Positions 43,824 through 52,182 are shown, numbered from the stretch's first letter. The stretch is 64,000 nucleotides of DNA from Oribacterium sp. KHPX15 (GCF_900107835.1 NZ_FNRG01000023.1:1-64000), one strand, 5' to 3'. The notes: generated by a model from the sequence alone, not told the origin. Made by a program: numbers and translations.

Positions 43824-44486
43824 TTACTTTGGAAGCATTTTTCCTATGAGCAGCAATATAATCATATGAAGTGGGTAAAACCAATAATATACTCTCTTCG
43901 GAATCCTTACGATATCATCAATAGGGCTCAGAAAAGCGATAAATAATACTGCAAATACCGCATAGAACTGTTCAAAAGATCTATTCATAAATAAAATGTA
44001 GAATATCCATAGGCTCATCGAGACTATGAACATCATAACCGGCGATTCTTGTTTTACCATCAGGTAATACATGGCAACAGCCGTCATCACCCCGTATATT
44101 CCATAGTCAAAGCTGATGATCCGATCCAAACTGTAGGAAAAAAGGACTATAAGCCAAGCCGCAAGATATTTTTTCGGTCTATCCATGTTACTTTCCAATA
44201 CAAAGAGTATTGCTATTGCACTAAGCCAGGTGAATCCTATGTTAATGGCTGGGTATTGTACAATCAGGCTATATGGAATTTCTGATATTATGGTCAAAGC
44301 AAGGATATTTGATACATACCTTTTAAGTGTTCCGTGCTGTTTTGAAAAGTAAAATCCTCTTGCTATGCAGTAAGCATACAGAGGCATGGCAAGCCGTCCG
44401 ATAAGCCGGAATATCATTATATCCTTGAATAGTATGACACCTAAATGGTCTATTAGCATCGTTAAAAGGGCCAGTAGCTTTATCAT
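43824..44486 (-). CDS. traX: TraX-family membrane protein
   Basis: About 220 residues from MIKLLALLTMLIDHLGVILF, start set by GGAGGTTTTG. RLIGRLAMPLYAYCIARGF and FYPLHMIILLLIG are the TraX signatures; seven to eight helices span the length. In F plasmid TraX N-acetylates pilin; Gram-positive relatives may acetylate envelope or pilin proteins. Its place among transfer genes agrees. Confidence 0.85.
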   Translation of the reverse strand: MIKLLALLTMLIDHLGVILFKDIMIFRLIGRLAMPLYAYCIARGFYFSKQHGTLKRYVSNILALTIISEIPYSLIVQYPAINIGFTWLSAIAILFVLESNMDRPKKYLAAWLIVLFSYSLDRIISFDYGIYGVMTAVAMYYLMVKQESPVMMFIVSMSLWIFYILFMNRSFEQFYAVFAVLFIAFLSPIDDIVRIPKRVYYWFYPLHMIILLLIGKMLPK

Positions 44487-44516
44487 CAAAACCTCCAAGA
44501 AAACATTTCTGCATTC

Positions 44517-44547
44517 TAATTATGGGAGGAGTTCTGGGCGTATCAGT
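44517..44547 (-). promoter_or_regulatory. CATAATTA-class promoter, copy 13 (traX)
   Basis: ACTGATA, spacer ending AACTCCTCC, CATAATTA; 31 nt before the ATG. Confidence 0.7.
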
Positions 44548-44674
44548 AAAAAATTGCAAAGCAGTTTGACCAAACATATTATTATCCAAAATCATAAATG
44601 AACAATAATGCTGTGATATTGAATGAATCCAGGAATATCTGGAACCGATAGTCATAGGAGGAGACAAGTTCAGA

Positions 44675-44698
44675 TAAAAAAAGCCCCGCAATGGGGCT
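44675..44698 (-). terminator. Terminator of the 137-aa zinc-ribbon gene
   Basis: AGCCCC-ATTGC-GGGGCT followed by seven U residues. Confidence 0.85.
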
Positions 44699-44710
44699 TA
44701 TGAAGTGCAT

Positions 44711-45121
44711 CTATGAAGCCGGAACCAGACGACCTCCTCGTTCAAAGATCTCAAGCATGAGGATTCTGGATTCCTCGCTGAGAGCTCGTATCTGGTTGCT
44801 TTTCAAATTGCATTCACGTATTACCTGTCTGCAAAGTGACATAGCGCAAGAAGCATCCTGGTCGGTACCTTCTTTGAGAGTCTTTCCGTAAAGGTCAAGT
44901 ACTCTGTAATTCCATCCATCGATATCCTTTTTTATAGCTATAGCGTATTTTTCCGTTACGAACATTTTCTGGACATCTTGGTATGGTAAAAAGTCCTCTT
45001 TGCACCTCCAGCAGTGGAACCTCTCCTCTTCAAAAAGCCCGGAATCATTTGTCTTTCCGGAATTCAGTATTTTTTTACCGCAAATTGGACACGGCATCTC
45101 TTTCTGATAGTAAATCTTCAC
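44711..45121 (-). CDS. Zinc-ribbon protein, about 136 aa
   Basis: A GTG at 45121 is preferred, as AGGAGGAGAAAGAA precedes it. The N-terminus holds CPICGKK and, 20 residues on, HCWRCKED, a treble-clef type ribbon. The rest is helical (SCAMSLCRQVIRECNLKSN) with no known family. Own regulon promoter. Confidence 0.6.
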   Translation of the reverse strand: MKIYYQKEMPCPICGKKILNSGKTNDSGLFEEERFHCWRCKEDFLPYQDVQKMFVTEKYAIAIKKDIDGWNYRVLDLYGKTLKEGTDQDASCAMSLCRQVIRECNLKSNQIRALSEESRILMLEIFERGGRLVPAS

Positions 45122-45171
45122 TTCTTTCTCCTCCTGCGTTCTTAACGCAATTACTTGTTTTTGTAACACTG

Positions 45172-45202
45172 TAATTATGGGAAGGGATATTTCTTATAAG
45201 GG
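45172..45202 (-). promoter_or_regulatory. CATAATTA-class promoter, copy 14
   Basis: CTTATAA, spacer ending TCCCTTCC, CATAATTA; 51 nt before the GTG. Confidence 0.65.
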
Positions 45203-45309
45203 AAAGGATTATTATGAAAAAAAGCTTTCTGAAGAAACAAGTTGAAAGCTGTTTGAGGTAAAACATAGACCACAGAAAACCATTGATTTTTTGAGTATTC
45301 TATGAAATA

Positions 45310-45396
45310 ATAATTCTCGTAAATTACGTTAAGTAATTCGGAGAAGCACCGATACATGAGATCGGTCAAGGTGAGCTTTCGGGCTTGCCTTTTTTA
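45310..45396 (+). ncRNA. Candidate small RNA with its own terminator
   Basis: In a gene-free gap the plus strand has three successive hairpins: ATTAC-GTTA-GTAAT, CCGAT-ACATGAG-ATCGG, and AAGGTGAGC-TTTCGG-GCTTGCCTT followed by TTTTTATT. There is no ORF or downstream plus-strand gene. It matches no RNA family I know. Confidence 0.45.
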
Positions 45397-45401
45397 TTGC
45401 C

Positions 45402-45431
45402 AAAAAAGACCTCTGCTCATATAGGCAGAGG
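45402..45431 (-). terminator. Terminator of sipW-like gene
   Basis: CCTCTGC and GCAGAGG stem, then TCTTTTTT on the minus strand. Confidence 0.8.
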
Positions 45432-45462
45432 CTTGTATGTAATAACCCAATATAATCGGACA

Positions 45463-45867
45463 TCAGATATCCTGAAGATTCTTAATTGCTCTAATCACTG
45501 GAGCGACAATATTTACCTTTATTACCACTTTTCCTTCGATATTGGTAAGCGGCACAGGACTAAAGTCCGTGGTTGAGTTGTTATCGCCTTTAAAAATGTA
45601 ATTCCCATCCTCCGTAATATCGACTATCCTGTGTATGTATTCCATGCCTGTCGATGACTGGTACATGGCTATATCTCCGATACCCGGTTTTCTTTTTTCA
45701 CTGTATGAGAATGGATTTACGTATACTATGGATCCCACCTGTAGTGTCGGCTTCATCGAACCTGTTTCTATGTATCTCACTTTAAAAAGGATTGTGATAA
45801 TAAAAAAGAGCACAATGAGCGCAGTGAGCAGTTTGTCCCCGATATTCAATAACTTCTTTCTGTTCAT
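45463..45867 (-). CDS. sipW: SipW-type (Ser/His) signal peptidase
   Basis: 134 residues. After an N-terminal helix (LLTALIVLFFIITILF), the catalytic Ser is in YIETGSMKPTL and the general base is His in YIHRIVDI rather than Lys, the ER/SipW type. GDNNSTTDFSPV is the conserved C box. SipW enzymes mature TasA-like proteins; the TasA-like gene at 10.9-12.3 kb shares the same promoter class, so the two are likely made together. Confidence 0.88.
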   Translation of the reverse strand: MNRKKLLNIGDKLLTALIVLFFIITILFKVRYIETGSMKPTLQVGSIVYVNPFSYSEKRKPGIGDIAMYQSSTGMEYIHRIVDITEDGNYIFKGDNNSTTDFSPVPLTNIEGKVVIKVNIVAPVIRAIKNLQDI

Positions 45868-45922
45868 TCTTTTAATGGCCTTTCCGGTATATAGATGCCT
45901 GATTATAATTTGCTTTCTATAT

Positions 45923-45953
45923 TTATTATGGGGAGACTTTTGGCTATATCAGT
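45923..45953 (-). promoter_or_regulatory. CATAATTA-class promoter, copy 15 (sipW-like)
   Basis: ACTGATA, spacer ending AGTCTCCC, CATAATAA. The most rightward copy; none was found beyond 46 kb. Confidence 0.65.
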
Positions 45954-46005
45954 TTTTATTGAAATTCTTTTGATTAATTTTGCAATTAAATACCAGATTT
46001 AAAAG

Positions 46006-46047
46006 AACCGATTCGTTAGCACAGAAATCGAGCGTAACGGATCGGTT
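46006..46047 (-). terminator. Likely terminator of the 46-52 kb unit
   Basis: AACCGATCCGTTA and TAACGAATCGGTT pair over 13 bp with one mismatch, followed by CTTTTAAAT. The 235-bp gap up to the DnaA-like gene holds little else. Confidence 0.55.
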
Positions 46048-46187
46048 AAATTATTTCAATCTTTGATTTTAAATCTGTTCACTTAAGCTGAAACTGGATT
46101 TAAAAATACATCAAGATGTCCTTAAATAATTGTTTCGGCACTTCATACGCTTGAGTCATCACCTAGTTTGCCAGACACATTTTTTCA

Positions 46188-46946
46188 TTAACAGAACACA
46201 TTCTTTAATATATTCTTTGCAGTTTCTAAGTTTATCACCGGCTTATATATTTGATAATATGCAGCGATACTGGTCATGACGCCTTCAATCTCAGCAACAT
46301 CCGCATTGCAATTAGCTGATATGTACTTGAATACATCCTCTTCTAACAGTACTCCTTGTTCCTGTGCCTTCATTCTTATGATAGTTTCCTTAGATATATT
46401 GTTTGGAGCACGTAACTCTGTGACAAGACCCATTCCAAGTAATTTTTTCATGCGCGTGCTAAATCCGTCAAGTTTTTTGGGGGGCTTATCTGCTGATATA
46501 ACCACTTGCATTTCATCCCTTATGAGAGCATCCACGGTAAACTCAAGTTCTCTTAACATCTTTTCGTTTCCAGACATAAGTTGGATATCATCTATAAGTA
46601 ACACGTCTACATCCCTATATTTTTCCCTTATTTCATTTTCCTGAATATCATCAGAAACTTTACTATATTCATTTATAAACATCTCAGCTGTAATATACAT
46701 TACATCCATATTGTTGTAATGATCACAGATATGATTGCCTATTGCATGCAAAAGGTGAGTCTTTCCTGTTCCGCTCTCCCCATATAAAAATAACGGATTA
46801 TATACTTCAGTTTCGAAAGCTACAGACTTTGCGGCAGCAAATGCAATCATGTTTTCTTCACAGTTTATGAAGTTTTTAAATGTATACACCGCGCTAAGAT
46901 GTGTGTTAAATGCACTTTTAGACGACATTTTATTATCATGTGACAT
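46188..46946 (-). CDS. DnaA-like AAA+ protein, domain III only (copy 1)
   Basis: 252 residues, against about 450 for DnaA. Walker A GESGTGKTHLLHAIG (about 56), Walker B VLLIDDIQLM and sensor 1 VVISADKPP are intact. The arginine-finger box reads RMKKLLGMGL where DnaA has RLxSRFxWGL, so the finger Arg is Leu. The sensor 2 box reads NADVAEIEG instead of NVRELEG, so that Arg is Ala. Domains I, II and the DNA-binding domain IV are missing. It probably binds ATP and a DnaA- or DnaB-like partner but cannot melt an origin; Hda or DnaC-like loaders are the nearest analogy. Confidence 0.82.
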   Translation of the reverse strand: MSHDNKMSSKSAFNTHLSAVYTFKNFINCEENMIAFAAAKSVAFETEVYNPLFLYGESGTGKTHLLHAIGNHICDHYNNMDVMYITAEMFINEYSKVSDDIQENEIREKYRDVDVLLIDDIQLMSGNEKMLRELEFTVDALIRDEMQVVISADKPPKKLDGFSTRMKKLLGMGLVTELRAPNNISKETIIRMKAQEQGVLLEEDVFKYISANCNADVAEIEGVMTSIAAYYQIYKPVINLETAKNILKNVFC

Positions 46947-47035
46947 ATAGATTACTCCTCCTTTATAGGTGCAAAACTATTAACATTTCTTTTTACAGCA
47001 AATATGTCCAAAGATCTTTTTAGAATCGCTAGTTA

Positions 47036-48352
47036 TTATTTTGATTCCCATTGAAAGATTCTTCTGATATCGGAATACACCAACGTTGTCTTTGCTAATA
47101 ATTCATCTTTTAGCTTTTCGAGCAAATCGCGATTATTTGCAAGTATTCGTTTAGCTTCCATGTAATTCTTCTCCATGAGAATAGCCATGGCCCGGTTTCT
47201 GTTTTCAGCTACAAAATCAGGGTTCATATCTTCTATCCAGTACTGAAATCCATAAATACAATTATTGTCAACAAGACAGCGTGCGTTAGAAAAAGCGTTG
47301 TGCAAATCAGAATTTGAACCCATATCTGTTTCGCCATATATCAATTCAGTTGCAGCCCTGCCGCCCAGAGACGATTTCAATATGTTTTCGTTATACTCTA
47401 AACTGAAATCTTCTTTCTCATCGGATCGATAATACCTTACAAAACCATAATTCCCATCATTAGTTTCTCTGATAGATATAATACTTACGCTACCGGGATC
47501 TAATACTTCCGAGATAACCGCGTGACCAGCCTCATGATAGGCAATCTTTTTTCTAGTATCTTCTGACAATGATGCACTTTTTTCGGGTGCTTCAAAGATT
47601 ACGTCTAAACATGCATCTATGATATTATGCATTTCAATGTTTTTCTGTCGATTGAAGGCCGCTTTCATAGCTGCACTATTTATGACACTTTCCATCGTTG
47701 CACAGGATTCTCCTATAAGCATTCTAGCAATATCTATCTCATCTATTCCGGTTGTCAGTGCTTTCTTCGCAAGATAATGCTTAATGATATCAATGATTTC
47801 TTCATATTTTGGTTTCCGAACTCTTATAAGTTTTCCGAGTCTTCCCGGTCGTATCAATGAATCGGGGATTTTCCTAATATTATTTACTGTTGCGATAACA
47901 AAGATGTCCATTCCCTTAATTTCATCTATACATGATTGCACAGTAACCAGTTCCTCGGCGTCTATCGCTGATTCGCATTCCGGATCGTACTGATCAGAAA
48001 ACTTATCCATATCATCAAGCAGTATGACCGATGGGACATTCCTTTTAGCTTCCTCAAAAGTGTCGGTAATAGTTTTTACAAACTTTCCATCTGACGCCTT
48101 CTTTCTACATACAAATACCGTTCTGTTCAGTGACTTAATCAGACATTCAGCCATTGTTGTTTTTCCAGTTCCAGGTTTCCCACAGAGGATCATACCTTCG
48201 TTAATACCTGCTCCGAGTTTCTCATAAATGTCCGGATTGTTGAGCATATCACTTATAAGTCTTAATTCCCTCTTTATGTCTTCATATCCTACGATCTCAC
48301 TAAAGTAATCTTTCATTTGATTTGCATCCTTTCGGTTTTTATTTAAGTTCAT
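47036..48352 (-). CDS. Soluble FtsH-like AAA protease
   Basis: 438 residues. No membrane helix precedes the AAA module, unlike FtsH. Walker A GKPGTGKTT (about 59) and SRH RPGRLGK are present, but Walker B reads VILLDDMDK where FtsH has DEID, so the hydrolytic Glu is Asp. The FVGVGA pore loop is shortened (KFVKTITDTF). The M41 zinc site HEAGHA (about 280) and the distal Asp in SNSDLHNA are kept. It may be a slow or non-processive protease that acts on a cytosolic partner. AAGGAGACAAG sets the start. Confidence 0.82.
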   Translation of the reverse strand: MNLNKNRKDANQMKDYFSEIVGYEDIKRELRLISDMLNNPDIYEKLGAGINEGMILCGKPGTGKTTMAECLIKSLNRTVFVCRKKASDGKFVKTITDTFEEAKRNVPSVILLDDMDKFSDQYDPECESAIDAEELVTVQSCIDEIKGMDIFVIATVNNIRKIPDSLIRPGRLGKLIRVRKPKYEEIIDIIKHYLAKKALTTGIDEIDIARMLIGESCATMESVINSAAMKAAFNRQKNIEMHNIIDACLDVIFEAPEKSASLSEDTRKKIAYHEAGHAVISEVLDPGSVSIISIRETNDGNYGFVRYYRSDEKEDFSLEYNENILKSSLGGRAATELIYGETDMGSNSDLHNAFSNARCLVDNNCIYGFQYWIEDMNPDFVAENRNRAMAILMEKNYMEAKRILANNRDLLEKLKDELLAKTTLVYSDIRRIFQWESK

Positions 48353-48382
48353 CTTGTCTCCTTACACTCACATAATAGAAAA

Positions 48383-48410
48383 AGCAATGTGCCTTTTTTG
48401 GTACATTGCT
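48383..48410 (-). terminator. GCAATGTGC-family hairpin, copy 1
   Basis: AGCAATGTACC-AAAAAA-GGCACATTGCT, followed by TTTTCTATTATG on the minus strand. Confidence 0.75.
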
Positions 48411-48468
48411 CACTTTAAACCATTATTTTTCTTTGACCTTTTTTGACTTATAGCCGTATCTTTTTCTT

Positions 48469-48790
48469 TTAGTCAAAACCGCATATGTAATGTTCACTAC
48501 AGTCATAATGTACCTTCGGAACATCTTTCAATCCAAATAAATTCATGATCTCTGGAATATATTCCTCGGAAATATTCGGATTCATGTAAATGACAGGTTC
48601 ACCCTTACTGTTAAGCTTACTCTGCCCCTGGGATAATAATTAAACGGTTATTGCATTTTCTTGGTTTAACATGACACCACAGAAGCTTATGATTGTAGTT
48701 ATTACCGGACTTAGCGATACCAACACTTGAACTATCATCATAAGGTACTGCAAGAAGTTCTTCATCTATCAGCCAAAATACACCTCGCAT
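48469..48790 (-). pseudogene. Decayed small protein gene
   Basis: From the ATG at 48790 the frame reads MRGVFWLIDEELLAVPYDDS and reaches HVKPRKCNN. Coding sense then moves to a second frame (FNYYPRGRV) and a third (LNSKGEPVIYMNPNISEEYI) and ends CSEHYICGFD. Two small indels thus break one protein of about 107 residues. Function unknown. It follows the hydrolase gene with a few bases between. Confidence 0.65.
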
Positions 48791-48798
48791 AAAACCTT

Positions 48799-49329
48799 CT
48801 ATCCTTCCTTCATAAGCGACTCTATTTCTTTAAGTAACAATATCTCGTAGGATTCTCTACGAAGTCGATGTGTGCCAGATACCTCATATATTTTAGCCTT
48901 TCCAACCACTCCCTTCGTGATGGAATGATCTATAACTTCATCCGCATTCCCAAGAATATAGATTCCATTTTCCCAATTTTTCTGATATTCCCGGTTCCTG
49001 CTCTTGAAATACTTCGCTTCTCTAAAACAATAATCCGGAGCCAGATTTCTCAGACTTATAGAGGGATTTACACACGGATTAGTCGCTATAAATGGCAAAT
49101 TGTATTTCCCTGATATGATATTTGCGAAGTAGCTACCATAGGAAGTAGCAACTATCATATCCACTCGATATACTCTTGCAGCTGCCAAAAGAAAATCTTC
49201 AACGTCAGTAGCGGAACAATTATCATAGTCTATTGAAAAACTGATCACTGTGTATCCCGCATCTTGTAAGATTGAATAATTAGTGTTTTCAGGTGATCCG
49301 GCGTAACCATGTATATTAAGGATATTCAT
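48799..49329 (-). CDS. YqiA/UPF0227-like alpha/beta hydrolase
   Basis: About 176 residues from MNILNIHGYAGSPENTNYS, start set by AAAAGGAGTGGAAAGAAT. The HGYAGS oxyanion segment, the nucleophile elbow VATSYGSYFA (usual form GxSxGG), and the late SGTHRL with the catalytic His fit the YqiA esterase family. The Asp of the triad is probably in NADEVIDH. Its role in a replisome-like operon is unknown. A shorter copy lies at 52.0-52.2 kb. Confidence 0.7.
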   Translation of the reverse strand: MNILNIHGYAGSPENTNYSILQDAGYTVISFSIDYDNCSATDVEDFLLAAARVYRVDMIVATSYGSYFANIISGKYNLPFIATNPCVNPSISLRNLAPDYCFREAKYFKSRNREYQKNWENGIYILGNADEVIDHSITKGVVGKAKIYEVSGTHRLRRESYEILLLKEIESLMKEG

Positions 49330-49395
49330 ATTCTTTCCACTCCTTTTAGTCACTTAAGCTCTTCAGAGACTTATTTGAATACATTATCATTTATC

Positions 49396-50514
49396 TTAAT
49401 TATTATTTTCAGAAACGATGGATTTGAGTACATCTTTTGCAGCATCTAGTGAAATCATATATTTTGATAGTTCCGAATAAGCAACTAAGCTTTTAATCGA
49501 TCCTTCAATCTCGCTAACATTTGAATTACAATTGGAAGCAATATAATCAATGACATCATCCCGTAAAAAAATCCCAGCTTCGCGAGCCTTTGTTCTTATA
49601 ATGTTTTCTTTCATGTCCTTATCTGGAGCGGATATTTCAATAACTAAACCCGAATTGATAAAATTACGTATGTGCTCATCCATTTCCTTTATATCTCTAG
49701 GAGCCTTATCGGAAGATAATACTATCTGCTTATTCATTCTATCTAGTGTATCAAAAAGATGAGCAAATTCTCCTTCTGAACCCTCCATTCCTGCAAAGAA
49801 AGGAATATCATCTAACAACAATACATCAACACTTCTATATTTTCTTCTGAATTTTTGGGAAGAGCCTTGTTTTATTGAAGTAATGAATTCATTGATAAAT
49901 GATTCTGATGTACAATAAATAACCTTCTTATTTGGATCTGTCTCACTGATTGCATTACCTATAGCCTGCAAAAGATGTGTTTTTCCATTTCCATCCGGTC
50001 CAACAATACAGAATGGGTTGAATCTATTATTTCCTGTCGCAACTTCTTTTGCAGTTAAGTATGCAAACATATTACCGTCACATACTACAAAATTATCAAA
50101 GCGATACATTGAATTTATGCTTGTTTTATTATTTACAGCTATGGTTATTTTCTCTAAATAATCATTTGTAATAAAACGTATATCTATGGGAATCTTGTAA
50201 CGTTTCTCTATAGCATCTTTTAAAAACGATGAATACATTTTCTTTTCTAGGATTTTGATATATCCTTGTTCTGGTACTATTACCACTAATTCATTATCTA
50301 CTAAGTCGCATATTTTTAAAGGCTTAAGCCATGTATCAAATGAGACACAAAGGAGATTGTGATCTTTTTTGATATCCTTAAGAATCATCTCCCAATCTTG
50401 TATTATCCTGTCAACACTCAGTGTTGTTTCTCTTTTATCATTATTTTTCACTTCTTGAATCTCTGCGACATTTTTCTTATCGATATTAACTTGGTTCTCT
50501 ATCTTAATCCTCAT
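49396..50514 (-). CDS. DnaA-like protein, domains I and III, no domain IV (copy 2)
   Basis: 372 residues. Residues 38-115 resemble DnaA domain I (WEMILKDIKKD, SFDTWLKPLKICDLVDNEL), the part that contacts DnaB and other DnaA molecules. The AAA+ module follows with GPDGNGKTHLLQAIG, VLLLDDIPFF and VLSSDKAP. The arginine-finger box is HIRNFINSGL (finger Arg replaced by Phe) and sensor 2 is NSNVSEIEG (Arg replaced by Ser). The DNA-binding domain IV is absent. The same residues are lost as in copy 1, which argues for selection rather than random decay. A helicase-loader or DnaA-inhibitor role is inferred. Confidence 0.82.
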   Translation of the reverse strand: MRIKIENQVNIDKKNVAEIQEVKNNDKRETTLSVDRIIQDWEMILKDIKKDHNLLCVSFDTWLKPLKICDLVDNELVVIVPEQGYIKILEKKMYSSFLKDAIEKRYKIPIDIRFITNDYLEKITIAVNNKTSINSMYRFDNFVVCDGNMFAYLTAKEVATGNNRFNPFCIVGPDGNGKTHLLQAIGNAISETDPNKKVIYCTSESFINEFITSIKQGSSQKFRRKYRSVDVLLLDDIPFFAGMEGSEGEFAHLFDTLDRMNKQIVLSSDKAPRDIKEMDEHIRNFINSGLVIEISAPDKDMKENIIRTKAREAGIFLRDDVIDYIASNCNSNVSEIEGSIKSLVAYSELSKYMISLDAAKDVLKSIVSENNN

Positions 50515-50532
50515 GCAATGTTTCTCCTTATA

Positions 50533-51093
50533 TTAATGACAATCCTGCTCACCATCATACATTTTCAATAGTTTAAGAAATACCTGTACCGTGCATTCTG
50601 CACGATCAATGGTTCTGTCACTTTCGTACAAAATATTCAGCGCGCTTGCCACTTTATCAAGCCCGAATTTTTCTAATTCGGGTAACAATACTCGGGACAT
50701 TGTCAGTGTATCAATATATGAAATATCTACATCTAAATCCAAATCTTTTCCCGCATGTTTTAAAAAACTCATACTAAACTCAGCATTATGTGATACTAGA
50801 ACAGATCCCATACAGAATGCCATGAATTTTCGAATTACTTCTTCACAGGGAGGAGCATCTTTTAACATTTCATTGGTGATCGAAGTCAGATTTGTTATTT
50901 TTCTTGGAATTACTATCCCTGGATTTACTAAAGTCGAAAAATGGTCAATCCTTTTGCCATTTACAATTTTGACTGCGCTGATATCAATTATCTTATCTTT
51001 TTCAGAGCTAAACCCTGTAGTTTCGATATCTAATACTACATAGGAATCATTAACTGTTAGACTATTAAAATCTTCAAATTTATGTAATTTCAT
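50533..51093 (-). CDS. DnaQ-like protein with lost catalytic residues (copy 1)
   Basis: 186 residues of the PolC/DnaQ exonuclease fold. Motif I VVLDIETTG is intact. Motif II reads SHNAEFSMSFL where active enzymes have HNAxFD, so Asp is Ser. Motif III, normally HxAxxDA, reads DRTIDRAECT, so the His and Asp are not in place. It can probably bind a nucleic acid end or a polymerase but not proofread. ACGGAGATATTTT precedes the ATG. It sits 18 nt before the DnaA-like gene, and a paralogue with the same losses is at 53.5 kb. Confidence 0.82.
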   Translation of the reverse strand: MKLHKFEDFNSLTVNDSYVVLDIETTGFSSEKDKIIDISAVKIVNGKRIDHFSTLVNPGIVIPRKITNLTSITNEMLKDAPPCEEVIRKFMAFCMGSVLVSHNAEFSMSFLKHAGKDLDLDVDISYIDTLTMSRVLLPELEKFGLDKVASALNILYESDRTIDRAECTVQVFLKLLKMYDGEQDCH

Positions 51094-51140
51094 AAAATAT
51101 CTCCGTTTATCACTCTATAATCCTTTCCTGAAAGCGGATT

Positions 51141-51962
51141 CTATTCTGCATCTGAAGATCTCATACCTTCATAGTCCTTGAACTCACTTTTTCGGGAATC
51201 CCATTCCAAACACACCTTTCCATTTCCTCCGGTTCCTCGTTTTAGAAACATTATTTCAGTCAGATTATGAAATATAGAATCTTTATTGTAATAATCTTCT
51301 CTATACATCATCATTACAGTATCTGCTTCTCTACCTATTATTGTTTCCCTAAAATCTGACATCACCGGGTGTTTGTCTTCTCTAGTCTCAGGGGCTCTTG
51401 ATAATTGAGAAATTACTATCACTGGTTTATTTAGCTCATTTGTTAAACTTTTGAGTTTCCTGATTATATACTCAATTTGCTTTGTTCTACTTATTGTTTC
51501 ATCTGGTGCAGAAATAAGTTGAAGATAATCCACTACAACCAGATCAACACCCTGCATTTCTTTCAACTGAAGGCATATTTTATAAATATCATCAACCAAT
51601 ATCCCTGGAGTATCATTAAGCATAAGTCCAGAATTAGCTAATACCGTGGCATTGCTACATAAATCATCCCAATGGTTATCGTTTATCCTTCCGGCTATAA
51701 AGTCCTGTAAATCAATATCTAACTTACTGGCAATAAGTCTTTTTACTATCATTTCTCTAGACATATCTAAAGAAAAAAACATTACTTTTTTTCTTTTGTC
51801 TAAGACCATATTTTTTACCGCACACAAAGCAAAAGTTGTCTTACCCATACTAGGTCTTCCGCCAACAACTATCAAATTGCCGTTAGGCAATCCTGAAATC
51901 ATCTTATCGACATCTCGGAATCCGGTTATGTCATCTATGCTTTTCTCTAAATAATCCTTCAT
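51141..51962 (-). CDS. DnaB-like helicase core lacking N-domain (copy 1)
   Basis: About 273 residues from MKDYLEKSIDDITGF, start set by AAAGGGCAAGAT. RecA-fold motifs: GGRPSMGKTTFAL, FSLDMSREM (DnaB has SLEMS, so the catalytic Glu is Asp), LVVVDYLQLIS, VISQLSRAPETR and RGTGGNGKV. DnaB has about 450 residues; the N-terminal primase- and loader-binding domain and linker are missing. It could be a RadA/KaiC-like single-domain ATPase, but the SQL and RGT boxes favour DnaB. Confidence 0.85.
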   Translation of the reverse strand: MKDYLEKSIDDITGFRDVDKMISGLPNGNLIVVGGRPSMGKTTFALCAVKNMVLDKRKKVMFFSLDMSREMIVKRLIASKLDIDLQDFIAGRINDNHWDDLCSNATVLANSGLMLNDTPGILVDDIYKICLQLKEMQGVDLVVVDYLQLISAPDETISRTKQIEYIIRKLKSLTNELNKPVIVISQLSRAPETREDKHPVMSDFRETIIGREADTVMMMYREDYYNKDSIFHNLTEIMFLKRGTGGNGKVCLEWDSRKSEFKDYEGMRSSDAE

Positions 51963-52005
51963 ATCTTGCCCTTTCTGTTTGTTCTTTAGTACATAATAAA
52001 AAAAA

Positions 52006-52029
52006 CGATGTGCTATTTTTAGCACATCG
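52006..52029 (-). terminator. GCAATGTGC-family hairpin, copy 2
   Basis: GCGATGTGCTA-AAAA-TAGCACATCG followed by eight U residues and ATTATGTAC. Confidence 0.85.
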
Positions 52030-52032
52030 CCT

Positions 52033-52182
52033 ATAATCTTCCACCAACTGTTCTTTGAATGTAGCAGAACAACTATCATAATCGATTTCAAAGCTGATTA
52101 CTGTATATCCTGCCTCTTTCAAAATTGAAAAATTAGTATTTTCCGCTGAACCAGCATAACCATGAATGTTAAGGATATTCAT
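52033..52182 (-). pseudogene. Truncated second YqiA-like gene
   Basis: TGGAGAGGAGAGAAT precedes MNILNIHGYAGSAENTNFS, which is nearly the same as the start of the hydrolase at 49.3 kb. About 45 codons later (SATFKEQLVEDY) the gene runs into hairpin copy 2. Only the N-terminal strand and oxyanion loop remain, so it cannot fold as a hydrolase. It is a remnant of a duplicated unit. Confidence 0.75.
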
